This document shows positions 37,901-45,004 of a stretch of DNA of 64,000 bases, in pieces. Origin of the DNA: Branchiostoma lanceolatum (taxonomy: Eukaryota > Chordata > Leptocardii > Amphioxiformes > Branchiostomatidae); the NCBI RefSeq assembly GCF_035083965.1, contig NC_089739.1:5400198-5464197 (forward strand), written 5' to 3'. The notes under the pieces are model-generated. The model did no database searches. It worked only from the letters and a program-made list of their open reading frames with translations, and was not told the DNA's origin. Within the stretch, counting starts at the first letter, position 1, and each line of letters opens with the position of its first letter. The position numbers and the translations under genes are program-made.

Positions 37901-40556
37901 CACATGGCCATTCAACCTTGGTCGATTTACATTTTTCACACCTTTTCCACCAAATTACCAGTTCAGTGGTCGGGCTTGAGTTCAATGGTCTAGCTCATTA
38001 GAGGTGTCATAGCCCCCTATGGGCGAAAGCAATTGCCACTCAATTACTGGTATTAACCCATATGGCCAGTATGAAGCTGCATTGTGCTAGGCTAGGACTA
38101 CATCGTAAACATGCATTTTCAACTGATCATATCTAAAGCGGTGAATATCACTGACTAATAATTTTTACATGATTATGTTCATGATGAAGAGAGCTTTCAG
38201 CTGATACCCAACTTGTAGGCAAAAATCAATCATTTCTGAAGATTCCTGATAGCTTCTGTTTTTCCACATGTGAACTGACTAGTGTTAACTGGATATGATT
38301 TTGGAAACGGTCAGACGTTTCAAGTAGCATCCACTACTTTTCGTCAGTGACTGTGAGCAAGATCAGTTGAACAGCAGGTTTATAACCACGAACTATGAAT
38401 TGATATGCAAATAAGGAGAAGACAAATTTTTAGATAGTCCAATAGAAAGCGAATTAGACAACTCAAGACAAGGTTGAAGTAAAAGGGGACAATAGCTCCT
38501 ATTGTTTATTTACCATGTTATCCTATGGTTATAAACCTGCTGTTCAACTGATCTTGCTCACAGTCACTGACGAAAAGTAGTGGATGCTACTTGAAACGTC
38601 TGACCGTTTCCAAAATCATATCCAGTTGTTTGAGTAATTGCTTTTTGGCGTATCTTATTACCTGGATGTCTAATCTTCATCGAGGAACCAATGATAGTAT
38701 GGCAATTAGCAGTTCAACCAATGATAGCAAGGCAACTTGCAGTTCAACCAATGACAGCATGGCAATTTGCAGTTCAACCAATGATAGCAAGGCAATAAGT
38801 AGTTCAACCAATGACAGTATGGTAGTTAGGGGTTCAACCAATGACAAGATTGGCTGCATGTCCATCAAATACTTGCATTTTTATGTTTCTACTTTGCATT
38901 TTCTACATTTTAATTAGTCTATTGAAGCATTGTCACTGACAGTGCAACAAAGTACAATTTTTAAGACATTACATTGACTAATTTGACAACTATAACCCTA
39001 ATAAGCATATTAATGTATTATAAATGTAACAAGCAGTAGGTGCGTTGCCAGATTTTCCGTAAGTTTGCGTATGAAATGTCGCTACTTCCTTACCTTCTCT
39101 GTCCCCACTGGAAGAGGATCCCTCGTGTACAGGTTCTTGCGCCCGTCGAAGACAGGACGCAGGTCCCCAAAGATCCGGTTGGCGTACGCTTGGGCCATTT
39201 TTTCAATGATCTCTCTGTAAAAAGCACAAACCATGAAAGTTTTTAAATCAAAAATTTTGGCTATTCTGTTCTACTCTGACAATTGCAAGGATTTAGATTT
39301 TTCAGACCTAATAAAAGGTTACAGTAAGGGAGTGACAGGAAGTGGAGTTCATAGTTGATGGAATCAGTCATTTCTCAACTTCCTCTGGCAGCTGGTAGAC
39401 ATTCCAGGTCAGGGGTCAATGGAAGAGGCTACTAATTCAGGGAGGTATTGTTGTTGGTCTGTCTAAATAAACAGTACCAGTTTGTGTCTTATGCCTCTCA
39501 ACGCACAAAATTAGTGTGTTTATTACTGGCAGGGCTCGAAATTCATTTTTGGAAATAGGTGCACTGGTGCACCCAACCCAAAAAATTAGGTGCACAGAGA
39601 GAATTTTGGGTGCACCACATATAATAAAGTTGAATGTCAGCAAAACATAATTACAAAGTTTAAGGCTCTTAAGAACTTCAATCTGTAATTCTAATTTATC
39701 TAAAGCTAACCTTAAAATTTCAAACAAGTGATACATCAAATAAAGTACAACAAAAGGTAATATTGCTTTTTCTGATACCTGCAGTTCCAGAATATTCTGT
39801 ATACTAGTGTACAATAGTGACTTTACCCTATAGCCTACAAAAATACCTAGGTGAACTGGTGCACCCACAGTCAAAAATTAGGTGCACAGCTCCAAATTTG
39901 GGTGTACACAGGTGCACATGCACCAATTATTTCGAGGCCTGATTACTGGTAGTGTAAACAAAAAAGTAAATAAACGAAAAAGTTCATTGCCTTACCTGTT
40001 GACTCTGCGAGGGCATTTGTCTGGAATAATACTGATGTCATAGTGGTGGAGGTCGCCCTTCGGCATGGACACTTTGAAATGGTTGGCCCGCAGGCTGATC
40101 CTTCGCCCCACCGTACCGATGTCGGGTCGTCGGGGGCAACAGAACCGGTCCATCGCCGCCGGAGGGGGCATACCGAGGGGCGGACCAATGGGTGGGGGCC
40201 CAACTAGGATACGAAACAAGAAGTTGGTTTTAGGTACTAGTCCATGTTATTTTTCTATGGATGCTAAATAACAACACTTCTTTTATTGTACCAACAATCA
40301 ACAACAAAATTATTCATGATATATTTCTCATAACTTTGAACTGATTTTGTTTGAACTGATTTCAACTTGTTTCGTTCTTCTTTAAACTACCAGTGCAAGT
40401 TATAAACATTGATAAATATATTCACGCAATAACACTTGTGAAATTTCACTTGTGAGGTCTTTATAGGAATAAAGATCCTAGAACAGGTGTTCTATAACAG
40501 GTGTACTTACTTGGCTCCCCTGGAGGACGAAGTGGAGGCATCCCTGGTAATGCCAT
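16937..40556 (-). CDS. AGO: Argonaute (AGO1-4 clade), slicer-type
   Basis: 21 coding exons: 40511-40556, 39996-40203, 39094-39214, 32126-32310, 31429-31565, 30589-30723, 30046-30133, 29603-29686, 29362-29425, 28860-28931, 27816-27863, 26680-26802, 24789-24922, 23514-23698, 22766-22925, 21674-21764, 19398-19592, 19080-19214, 18462-18563, 17739-17938, 16937-17045. All phases join, giving 873 aa (human AGO2 is 859). Domain order is a Pro-rich N terminus, N, L1, PAZ (about 240-360), L2, MID (about 460-595) and PIWI. The catalytic tetrad D611, E651, D683, H821 is complete, and the protein ends MYFA. It is the small-RNA-guided silencing effector. The ATG lies one base inside its exon, after a CTTCAG acceptor, so the 5'UTR starts on an upstream exon. 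Exon 16 has an alternative copy at 21158-21248. Exon 18 uses the weak donor GTCAGG. The 6.8-kb intron 3 is packed with transposons. Confidence 0.97.
17150..17215 (-). repeat. Degenerate hammerhead/Penelope-like repeat fragment
   Basis: Minus-strand sequence at 17175-17208 reads CTGACAA, then a decayed stem, then GAAACGTC. It matches the layout of the better cores at 38.3-38.6 kb, with one core substitution (CTGACGA to CTGACAA) and a broken stem II. It is probably an inactive remnant in the AGO terminal intron. Confidence 0.45.
18275..18430 (-). mobile_element. SINE body, inverted relative to the copy at 5.9 kb
   Basis: The reverse complement matches the SINE body at about 5885-6035: the ATGGGGGT start, a GCCTTGA word, AGCAACCCCTC, ACAGCAAGGAAA, GACCTATGTGCC and the CACTACAAGGTGAA end. 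It lies in the intron between AGO exons 19 and 20. The tRNA head is truncated. Confidence 0.7.
18608..18770. repeat. GCGGTGGTTTTA-family degenerate copy
   Basis: It contains ACAGTGGTTTTATTTTG and, about 110 bp later, the inverted AGTAAAACCACTGCAAAAG followed by TTTACAGTA. This resembles a fold-back form of the family. It lies in the intron between AGO exons 18 and 19. Confidence 0.5.
18820..18975. repeat. SINE-tail-like repeat fragment
   Basis: It shares the words TAGTAGTGCAATGCAGCTT, GTGTGCTGGGTTCTTTTA and AGGTTTGATACCTGAAG (or close variants) with 24083-24235. Part of it also resembles the end of the SINE at 52940-53215. The boundaries are approximate. Confidence 0.5.
19027..19083. repeat. 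23-bp tandem repeat overlapping an AGO splice donor
   Basis: Minus strand: the exon 18 donor GTCAGGGGTCACTTCC is repeated about 23 bases into the intron, followed by a third partial copy. The unit reads GTCAGGGGTCACTTCC plus CGTCTGG or TGTCTGG. It creates extra GTCAGG donor-like sites just downstream of the real donor. Confidence 0.65.
20278..20480 (+). repeat. GATCTGAAGATGGTACGGTC-family repeat
   Basis: A longer copy of the GGAACTGCAGGG family. It begins GATCTGAAGATGGTACGGTC, then has GAGCCCCCTAG, GGAACTGCAGGGGTG, TTGATAACTCAAGAAG and TTGACAGATCATGATG. The strongest relative is at 44637-44840. It lies in the intron between AGO exons 16b and 17. Confidence 0.65.
21158..21248 (-). CDS. AGO: Alternative exon 16b of Argonaute (first catalytic Asp)
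   Basis: A second 91-nt exon with its own acceptor (CTTACAG) and donor (GTATGT), in the same phase as exon 16a at 21674-21764. Both encode a split Arg plus 30 residues, 24 of 30 identical, with an intact GADVTHPP motif containing the catalytic Asp (D611). Differences include G to R, R to L, L to I, V to A, E to G and K to R. Using either exon gives an open frame into exon 17. Using both adds 182 nt and shifts the frame, so the pair should be mutually exclusive. The clean frame and conserved substitutions argue that 16b is functional rather than a pseudoexon. Confidence 0.85.
21372..21520. repeat. ~40-bp tandem repeat between the two AGO slicer exons
   Basis: About four diverged units of the form TTTTTTGGCGATGCCT, then AGGGGCGAGCCTGATAAG. 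Single related fragments lie at 13488-13512 and, inverted, at 28305-28330. It occupies much of the roughly 425-bp spacer between exons 16a and 16b. Confidence 0.7.
21900..22060 (+). repeat. GGAACTGCAGGG-family repeat fragment
   Basis: It contains TTGTTGTGGTAGATAGCTCT, then GGAACTGCAGGGGCATTTTT and CCAAAATGTTTGGTCAA. It is a shorter relative of the 20.3-kb and 44.7-kb copies. Confidence 0.5.
22549..22745. repeat. ~60-bp tandem repeat in an AGO intron
   Basis: Three clear units and a decayed fourth. Each has ATGTTGATC(T/C)(A/G)TGAACCT, then GTAGGTCAGACAGCA. It lies just downstream (minus sense) of AGO exon 15. No coding potential. Confidence 0.65.
23110..23490. mobile_element. hAT-like MITE, copy 1 (GTGCAC-rich)
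   Basis: Ends CAGGGCTTGAAAT...ATTTCAAGCCCTG, with an interior full of GGTGCAC and GTGCACC words. It is the same family as 39530-39941, which shows an 8-bp target duplication. No duplication is recognisable here, so this copy is older. It lies in the intron between AGO exons 14 and 15. Confidence 0.65.
24083..24235. repeat. SINE-tail-like repeat fragment
   Basis: It starts GACTGAGGATGAAGCATGAT and continues TAGTAGTGCAATGCAGCTT and GTGTTGGGTTCTTTTAC. It shares parts with 18820-18975 and, inverted, with the distal part of the SINE at 52940-53215. Confidence 0.5.
24641..24701 (-). pseudogene. Duplicated 3' end of AGO exon 13 with its splice donor
   Basis: 61 bp match 24786-24846 at 60 of 61 positions. 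The match covers the last 58 coding bases of exon 13 plus the donor GT, about 145 bp into the following intron. It has no upstream acceptor, so it is a decoy rather than a complete exon. Its frame would encode the same residues with one Ser to Cys change. The near-identity points to a recent duplication or gene conversion. Confidence 0.8.
24925..24951. repeat. (CAAA)n microsatellite
   Basis: A short run of CAAA units next to the acceptor side of AGO exon 13. Confidence 0.8.
26860..27245. repeat. Direct duplication, copy A (interrupted by a SINE)
   Basis: It matches 27572-27755 in the same intron: AAACTGCATT(C/T)ATCTTTCTT, GGTAAAATTTG(A/G)GCATGTT, TAGCAGTTTTCAGTGACC and TCTTCAC. Copy A is split by a 210-bp insertion at 26901-27110. 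Copy B has no insertion. Confidence 0.75.
26901..27110 (+). mobile_element. SINE insertion with an empty site in the paralogous copy
   Basis: It begins near a tRNA-like head (GTAGTCCAGTGGTTAGCGAT) and ends in a (TTTCC)n-type tail. Comparison with the uninterrupted copy at 27600-27640 (AACTTGGTAAAATTT) places both ends and shows GGT repeated on both sides. This is unusually direct evidence for insertion boundaries. Confidence 0.75.
27572..27755. repeat. Direct duplication, copy B (pre-insertion form)
   Basis: The uninterrupted counterpart of 26860-27245 in the intron between AGO exons 11 and 12. It ends close to exon 11 (27816-27863). Confidence 0.7.
29703..29870. repeat. GCGGTGGTTTTA-family degenerate copy
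   Basis: It starts TACTGTAAATCTTGAAATGT then TCACTGTGGTTTTATTC, which are diverged forms of the family. It sits just upstream (minus sense) of AGO exon 8. Confidence 0.5.
31795..32100. repeat. Two GCGGTGGTTTTA-family copies in AGO intron 4
   Basis: The units end ATAAAACCACAGCGAACATT plus TCTGCATTTACC (near 31960), and CACAAAACCACCAAAAAACT plus TTCTGCATAAACAG (near 32100). Each contains TTTTCGCTGTGG or TTTTCACTGTGG upstream, as expected for a partly palindromic unit. Confidence 0.6.
32397..32690. repeat. 30-bp minisatellite, left half (about 9 units)
   Basis: The tandem unit starts GTTCAACCAATGATAGCATG and continues GCAATAAGCA. It is 30 bp, a multiple of three, and so produces a spurious hydrophobic minus-strand open frame. 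The left flank (AGACTAATCC, GACTGTCTGTCCATCA) matches the left flank of the short array at 58480-58600. The array stops abruptly at the inserted sequence at 32690. Each unit contains a CCAAT pentamer. Confidence 0.85.
33540..34150. repeat. Cluster of AACCTCCTT / AAGGAGGTT palindromes
   Basis: The 9-mer AAGGAGGTT or its complement recurs, including a 30-bp hairpin near 33717-33746 (AAACCTCCTTGG, TTTTCC, CAAGGAGGTTT) and the perfect palindrome AAGGAGGTTAACCTCCTT at about 34133-34150. Related words occur near 33168, 37205 and 55511. The role is unknown. Confidence 0.6.
35885..36683. mobile_element. PIF/Harbinger-like non-autonomous element
   Basis: Roughly 45-bp terminal inverted repeats begin GACCCCGTTCACACTCATTT and end with the complement. 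The flanks are TTT on both sides (35882-35884 and 36684-36686), a 3-bp duplication as in Harbinger-type elements. The subterminal regions carry about ten copies of TCGCGAT, mostly as the palindrome AATCGCGATT. The interior holds a minus-strand Myb/SANT-like fragment (36127-36396), the accessory protein type of Harbinger transposons. No transposase is present. Confidence 0.65.
36127..36396 (-). pseudogene. Myb/SANT-like (MSANTD/trihelix-type) domain fragment
   Basis: An 89-codon minus-strand frame. About residues 50-89 read like the start of a Myb/SANT-like domain: W-x-D-E-E-T then L-I-x-I-W, followed by a basic HRKRDPDIY segment. A K-rich stretch (MPKKK) precedes it. In Harbinger-type transposons a second gene encodes such a DNA-binding protein. 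The frame ends early in the domain, so it looks truncated. Assignment is by motif only. Confidence 0.5.
38310..38351 (-). ncRNA. Hammerhead-ribozyme-like motif (left arm)
   Basis: Minus strand: stem I GTCA, core CTGACGA, a stem II hairpin with AAGTAG/CTACTT arms and a 6-nt loop, GAAAC, then GTC and stem I TGAC. All core positions of CUGANGA and GAAA are present. Stem III would be only AC/GU with no loop, as in minimal type I motifs thought to act as dimers. One extra A sits at the base of stem II. The motif is structural evidence; activity is unknown. Confidence 0.5.
38563..38604 (+). ncRNA. Hammerhead-ribozyme-like motif (right arm)
   Basis: The exact reverse complement of 38310-38351, so the same core and stems are read on the plus strand. 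Perfect identity of the two 42-base motifs implies recent amplification or constraint. Confidence 0.5.
38677..38900. repeat. 30-bp minisatellite, right half (about 5-6 units)
   Basis: Same unit and orientation as 32397-32690. The right flank (TTTTTATGTTTCTACTTTGC, then ATTTTC) matches the right flank of the short array at 58480-58600 (ATTTTTATGTTTTTATTTTG). With the left half, it reconstructs one interrupted locus. Confidence 0.85.
39530..39941. mobile_element. hAT-like MITE, copy 2, with 8-bp target duplication
   Basis: 412 bp, ends CAGGGCTCGAAAT...ATTTCGAGGCCTG, flanked on both sides by ATTACTGG (39522-39529 and 39942-39949). CAGGG ends plus an 8-bp duplication are diagnostic of the hAT superfamily. 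The interior is rich in GGTGCAC and has no transposase. It lies in the intron between AGO exons 2 and 3. Confidence 0.85.
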
Positions 40557-41949
40557 CCTGAAGACGTATGTGTGTGAGCACGGTCTACTCCAACTGGTAA
40601 CTAGTAGTTCTCACAATGTTGGACCCCTGGAGAATACAGAAACAACAGTCAAGCCACATGACGTACATTTTGTACTACCAGTGCTGTCTAATCAAACTGG
40701 CAACAAGAAAAGGCACCGGGAGGTTCATAATAGACCTTGACCTTTGCCTTTCCAAGACCTACCCACATTTATACACAAAAATATCATCACAATCTATCTA
40801 GAGGTTCTTAAGCTATGCTGACCACAGATATATGCATCTCATTCTGGAAACACAAATGTACACACACACACACACTGACACAGCCAAAAACATGTACATA
40901 CATACACCCAAAACAATACTTCCATTTTTCATGGACGTAACTAGCTAGTGCTTTTCAATGTTGGACCCCTGAAGAATACATAGAAAAAATATCCAAGCCA
41001 TTTATATATACACATGTATAATTATAAAGGTAAATAATCATAGAGACTGCTACACTCAACACAAAAAGGTCGGAAACTTGAATGTCATCAATCATACATG
41101 TACTATCTCCGTTATCACATTGTCTGTTGTATAGTATCACAATTTATATAACATTTGAAAGCTTATTTATCCTTTTACAAAGATACCAAACTTGCCATGA
41201 TCCTACATTCATAGGCCAAACACCACAGCTGACACTGCTCAAGAGGGTCACAAAACAAGTTGAGCTAATTTTCCTTGAGACCCACTCACTAGATTAGTCA
41301 TGGTGCTCATTGCATTAAACAGTGATCATAACAAATGAGGTACTAGTATCACTTTAAAGAACACTGCAAGCTTTCAAAAAATATACCACATGCCACATGC
41401 ATGTACCCCTAATCATTAAAAAAAACTAGGGGAATTTTGCCACTTTTCTTAAGCAACCCCGTACTCACTTAAGTAGCCCTGATGCTCAACCCATGATCAT
41501 AACAGATGGGATATCATTGTAAAGGAGAATACATAAGCTTTTCAATGATACATGTATATCTATAGTACAATTTGATGAAGTATTTACAGAGATATGATTG
41601 AGTAAAATCAAGCTTTCTAATTTTGTGTGTGTTAAGTTTAGTGTTGTGTTTAACTCTAAGTGAACAAGTGTAAACATATGTAACAGTGTAAATGTAAATG
41701 TGACCACAGCCTTCATTTACAAGAAATATCGGAACAAAGTATGAATAATGAATGTCAACAGCTGCAGCATTAATGCTGTAATTTGTCTGCCCTCTTTATA
41801 ATTCATAGCAACTGCTTAAAAACAACAACCGCTTTGTTATGACTGACATGAACTAGCATTTTAGTAAGGTTTATGATTCTATATCATATGAGGCTAAGAT
41901 TCTATCTTTTGTCCTATTTCTGCATTTCAAGGCTAAACAATATTCCATT

Positions 41950-42060
41950 TGGGGGCCTGAAATTCATTTTTGGGAATAGGTGCACTGGTGCAAGAAACCT
42001 AAATATTTCGGTGCACAGTAAGAATTTTGGGTGCACAACATAAAATAAAGCCATATGAAA
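41950..42060. mobile_element. hAT-like MITE fragment, copy 3
   Basis: GCCTGAAATTCATTTTTGGG then ATAGGTGCACTGGTGCA and AGAATTTTGGGTGCACAACA match the left third of copies 1 and 2. The right part is missing. Confidence 0.6.
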
Positions 42061-42159
42061 GGAGAAAAAAACCACTGCGAACATATCACTGTTGTACAAC
42101 ACCATCTCAACATTTTACTGACGCAGATAAAATCAAACAACCTCTACTGCCAAATACAC

Positions 42160-42495
42160 TAGCCTGGGTGCCATGACAGCCATCCTATTACTACCGGGGC
42201 TCCTACACTTGGTACAATAAACATTACTTGGGGGGTAGGGAGTGTAGGAGCCCCGGTAGTAACACTAACAGGATGTCTAGCTAGTGCAGGACTAAGAGCC
42301 CCAGTAGTAGTAGGATGTTAGCCTCTACCAGGCCCCGTGGATGGCTGGGAAAATAGCAGAAATTGGCCAAATAGAGTGAATAGTATGCTAAGGGAGTTGG
42401 CAACAGAGAGAGGGTCCAATCTGCCATCTTAGCCTGGCAAATATTCCCGCGTAGTTAGTCTGGTGGAGACTAGTAGTAGGATGGCACCCAGGCTA
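42160..42495. mobile_element. 336-bp MULE-like MITE with 9-bp target duplication
   Basis: Inverted ends TAGCCTGGGTGCCAT and ATGGCACCCAGGCTA are flanked by the exact 9-mer CAAATACAC (42151-42159 and 42496-42504). The interior contains a 20-bp-arm hairpin (ACTACCGGGGCTCCTACACT and its complement) and a segment shared, inverted, with the 131-bp element at 10863-10993. The duplication length suggests the Mutator-like superfamily. Confidence 0.8.
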
Positions 42496-42884
42496 CAAAT
42501 ACACATGCCCAACCCCCAAGTCTTTTGTTACAAACAATAGGAACTATGCCCCACCCACGAACAAGCTCAAGCCATGGTCCAACTAGGATTCAGACAAAAC
42601 AACCCTGCCCTGTTCAACCTTTCTAATCTAAGTACACTGAATCCCAAGGGGGAAAGGTATTGTTTCTGGCTTGTCTGCGTCTGTACGTGCACAATGCAAC
42701 TTGTTACCACATGTACTATCCAAGCAGAGGATGGGTTCCAGCAGGTTTTTGACATGTTTTTAGGCGTTTTTGTCTGCTTAACCACATGCATGAATTCTAA
42801 GGGCTGTTAATGCTGTCTCAGTACTGTGCATTTATTTATTTTGGTGGGCATTTAATTTTGCGGCAGGAGTGGAATTAAGGAGGT

Positions 42885-43428
42885 TTTCACTGTGTTTTAA
42901 GTTCGTGATCCAAACTATGATGTACTGTAAATGCATCTAATTTCGCCTGGTTTTTACTTCGCGCTAAGGCAAAAATGGAGTGTTTGCGGTGGTTTTAAGT
43001 TTTTTGGAGCGCTATAATCACATACTGCTACAGTATTGGACAAAAATGTTCGCGGTGGTTTTAAGTTCGTGAACATAAAACCACGCAAACATTTCTGCAT
43101 TTACAGTACATCAAAACCGACTGTACTGCTGCAGTAACATGGAATGCCACCAGGGGGCCTAAAATCTAACAGTTTCTTCATCTTGCCTACACCTACAAAC
43201 ATACCAAATAATACTGTAAATGCATTTAAGTTCGCATGGTTTTTATTTCACGCTAAGGGGAAAATGGAGTGTCCACAGTGGTTTTACGATCGCGGCAGCG
43301 CTATACTTACAAACTGCTACAGTATTGGACAAAAATGTTCGCAGTGGTTTTAAGTTCACGGTGAAACGGTTACCGCGAAAACTGCAAACATAAAACCACC
43401 GCAAACATTTCTGCATTTACAGTATCAT
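42885..43428. repeat. Two clear GCGGTGGTTTTA-family copies
   Basis: Both run from a CTGTAAATGCAT(C/T)TAA start through TTCGC.TGGTTTTTA, TTCGCGCTAAGG, AAAATGGAGTGT and CTACAGTATTGGACAAAAAT to GTTCGC(G/A)GTGGTTTTAAG, ending at CATTTCTGCATTTACAGTA. They define the consensus used for the other copies. Confidence 0.75.
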
Positions 43429-44068
43429 AAGGATCCATTTATGACTTGATTTATGCTGTTTACGTGCACACGAAAACATAACCTTCTTGGCACACTCAAT
43501 ATAGTACATATATATTATGTGATACAAAATGTTTAATGTTTAAGGTTTAAAACAAAAATGGTAAGAAGTGTTCTGTTTTAGTTCTGATACAATATACGCA
43601 CACAAAAATATACCATGAACATAATACAAGAAAATTGTCGATACCTTTTTAAAAATCATTGAGACAAGAACGTAAGAATGAGCAAAATTACCCATGAAAA
43701 TGTTACGATCTGACGACCGTAAAAACGAGGCGATCTTTTTGTGTGGGTGGACATCGCTGTATATTTATACTAGAAAATAACAGGGGAAGCTACTGCTAAC
43801 AGATCCATTTTACCATATAAAACCACTTAAATAGGCCCACTAGAAAGTAAGCAATAAATGTACGGTATGACGTTAGCATTTCGTAGCAATAAAAACAGAA
43901 TTTTAAGCCTAAAATCGTCTGAAAATAACACGACCCCCCTCCCCTCTGAATACAATTTTGAAAGTCAAGAGCCGACTCTCTCGCTTAGATTCCAAATAAA
44001 ACAGTCTTAAAATCGGTTTGCAGGGAAAATAAAGCTATCAATAACGGCACAAGGATGTTGTTTCTTAC

Positions 44069-44215
44069 CTGTGTTTGTTTTGGGATGGCAAAATTCCGGA
44101 GAAAAGGGTGAAATTTGAAGTAAAAACTGAGGAAAATTGGAGGTAGCGGCAGACCCAACCCCGGACAGCCCTCCCCCATTTACCGATTACCCGGCATGCA
44201 TCGCGCGACTCCCTG
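44069..44215 (-). promoter_or_regulatory. Candidate noncoding first exon / promoter of Argonaute
   Basis: Minus strand: a GC-richer segment ends in the strong donor ACACAG|GTAAG (exon edge 44069). The exon bearing the AGO ATG has an acceptor one base before the ATG, so an upstream noncoding exon is required and this is the best donor seen upstream. A short frame starting MGEGC does not join in the AGO frame, so if used it is a 5'UTR exon, possibly with an upstream ORF. No expression evidence. Confidence 0.35.
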
Positions 44216-44399
44216 AGGAATAACAAAGGGCCTCCAAGCAGATGTTGGGGGGGTTACGATTGTAATGTTTTTCCTGAACGATACTACACAAAAAATGCTG
44301 GAAAACAACGGCCTTTTTGGTCAGAATAGTTTCTATTTCTAACAGAATGACTGTTGTTTGCCAGCATCTCTTTGCGAATTGGTCAAAAATATCAACTTA

Positions 44400-44840
44400 C
44401 AAATCATAAATACCTTCGCCAGAAGGTTATATTTTCAGTAGCGTTCGTGTGTCTGTCTGTCTTTCTGTGTGTGTGTGAACACAATAACCCGTGAATGCCT
44501 GAATGGACTGTCTTGATGTTTGGTATGTGGGTAGGTCTTGATGAGACCTCAAAATGATTAGATTTTTAGCCCCCTTGAGGCTAATTGTTCATAATGGTTT
44601 AATACGGTACAGCGGAACTTCCAGCTTTTGCATAATTTGATCTGAAGATGGTACGGTCACCAAAAGGTATATTTAGTCTCACTCGCTCTTGTGCATGAAA
44701 ATATGATATAGGTTTGAGCCCCCTAGCTGCTTGTTCTTACTCCTGGAACTGCAGGGGCGTTTTTGTTCAAACATGCTTTAAAAGAAGATAACTCAAGAAG
44801 GGGTTGACAGATCATGATTTTTTGTACATAGGAAGCTTTA
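44400..44840 (+). repeat. Long copy of the GATCTGAAGATGGTACGGTC repeat family
   Basis: It includes ATACCTTCGCCAGAAGGTTA, a TGTCTGTCTTTCTGTGTG stretch, GATCTGAAGATGGTACGGTC, TTTGAGCCCCCTAG, GGAACTGCAGGGGCGTTTTT and GGTTGACAGATCATGATT. It is followed by a (TGTG)n run to about 44900. This is the longest member in the window and the best consensus source. Confidence 0.65.
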
Positions 44841-45004
44841 TTTTGTGTATGTGTGTGTGCATATGTGTATGTGTTTCCCGATGATGTGTGTGTGTTCGAA
44901 CTATTAACGTTATTGATTTAATAGGTAATCTGGGGGAATATGTTGAACTTTTGGCAAGACTGACTAAAGAAATACTCAGAAAGTGTGTTTTCCTCGAGTG
45001 GAAA

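Larger units (their letters stand above)
32690..38660. mobile_element. Nested insertion (~6 kb) splitting the minisatellite
   Basis: The left edge (about 32690-32720) and right edge (38628-38658) carry the same ~30-bp sequence in inverted orientation (TACGCCAAAAAGCAATTACT on the left, AGTAATTGCTTTTTGGCGTA on the right). Inside are palindromic AAGGAGGTT clusters, a Harbinger-like element (35885-36683) and a Penelope-like fold-back (38287-38660). No reverse transcriptase or transposase domain was seen. The nest lies in AGO intron 3. It may be several independent insertions rather than one. Confidence 0.55.
38287..38660. mobile_element. Penelope-like fold-back repeat carrying two hammerhead-like cores
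   Basis: Two ~100-bp arms, 38287-38390 and 38528-38627, are near-perfect inverted copies around a ~140-bp centre. Each arm contains a CTGACGA, hairpin, GAAACGTC core. The right arm continues into GAGTAATTGCTTTTTGGCG then TATCTTATTACCTGGATG. Inverted terminal sequences with hammerhead motifs are known in Penelope-like retroelements (family knowledge). No reverse transcriptase is present. Confidence 0.6.

Noticed and set aside
32690..38660. A single 6-kb DNA transposon with 30-bp inverted ends
   Set aside because: The shared edge sequence is also the normal continuation of the Penelope-like fold-back at the right edge, and no transposase or matching target duplication was found. A nest of insertions is the safer reading.
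43985..44179. Possible alternative N-terminal coding exon of Argonaute (starting MGEGC)
   Set aside because: Its donor joins the next exon out of the AGO frame, so it cannot encode an N-terminal extension. Retained only as a candidate 5'UTR exon.
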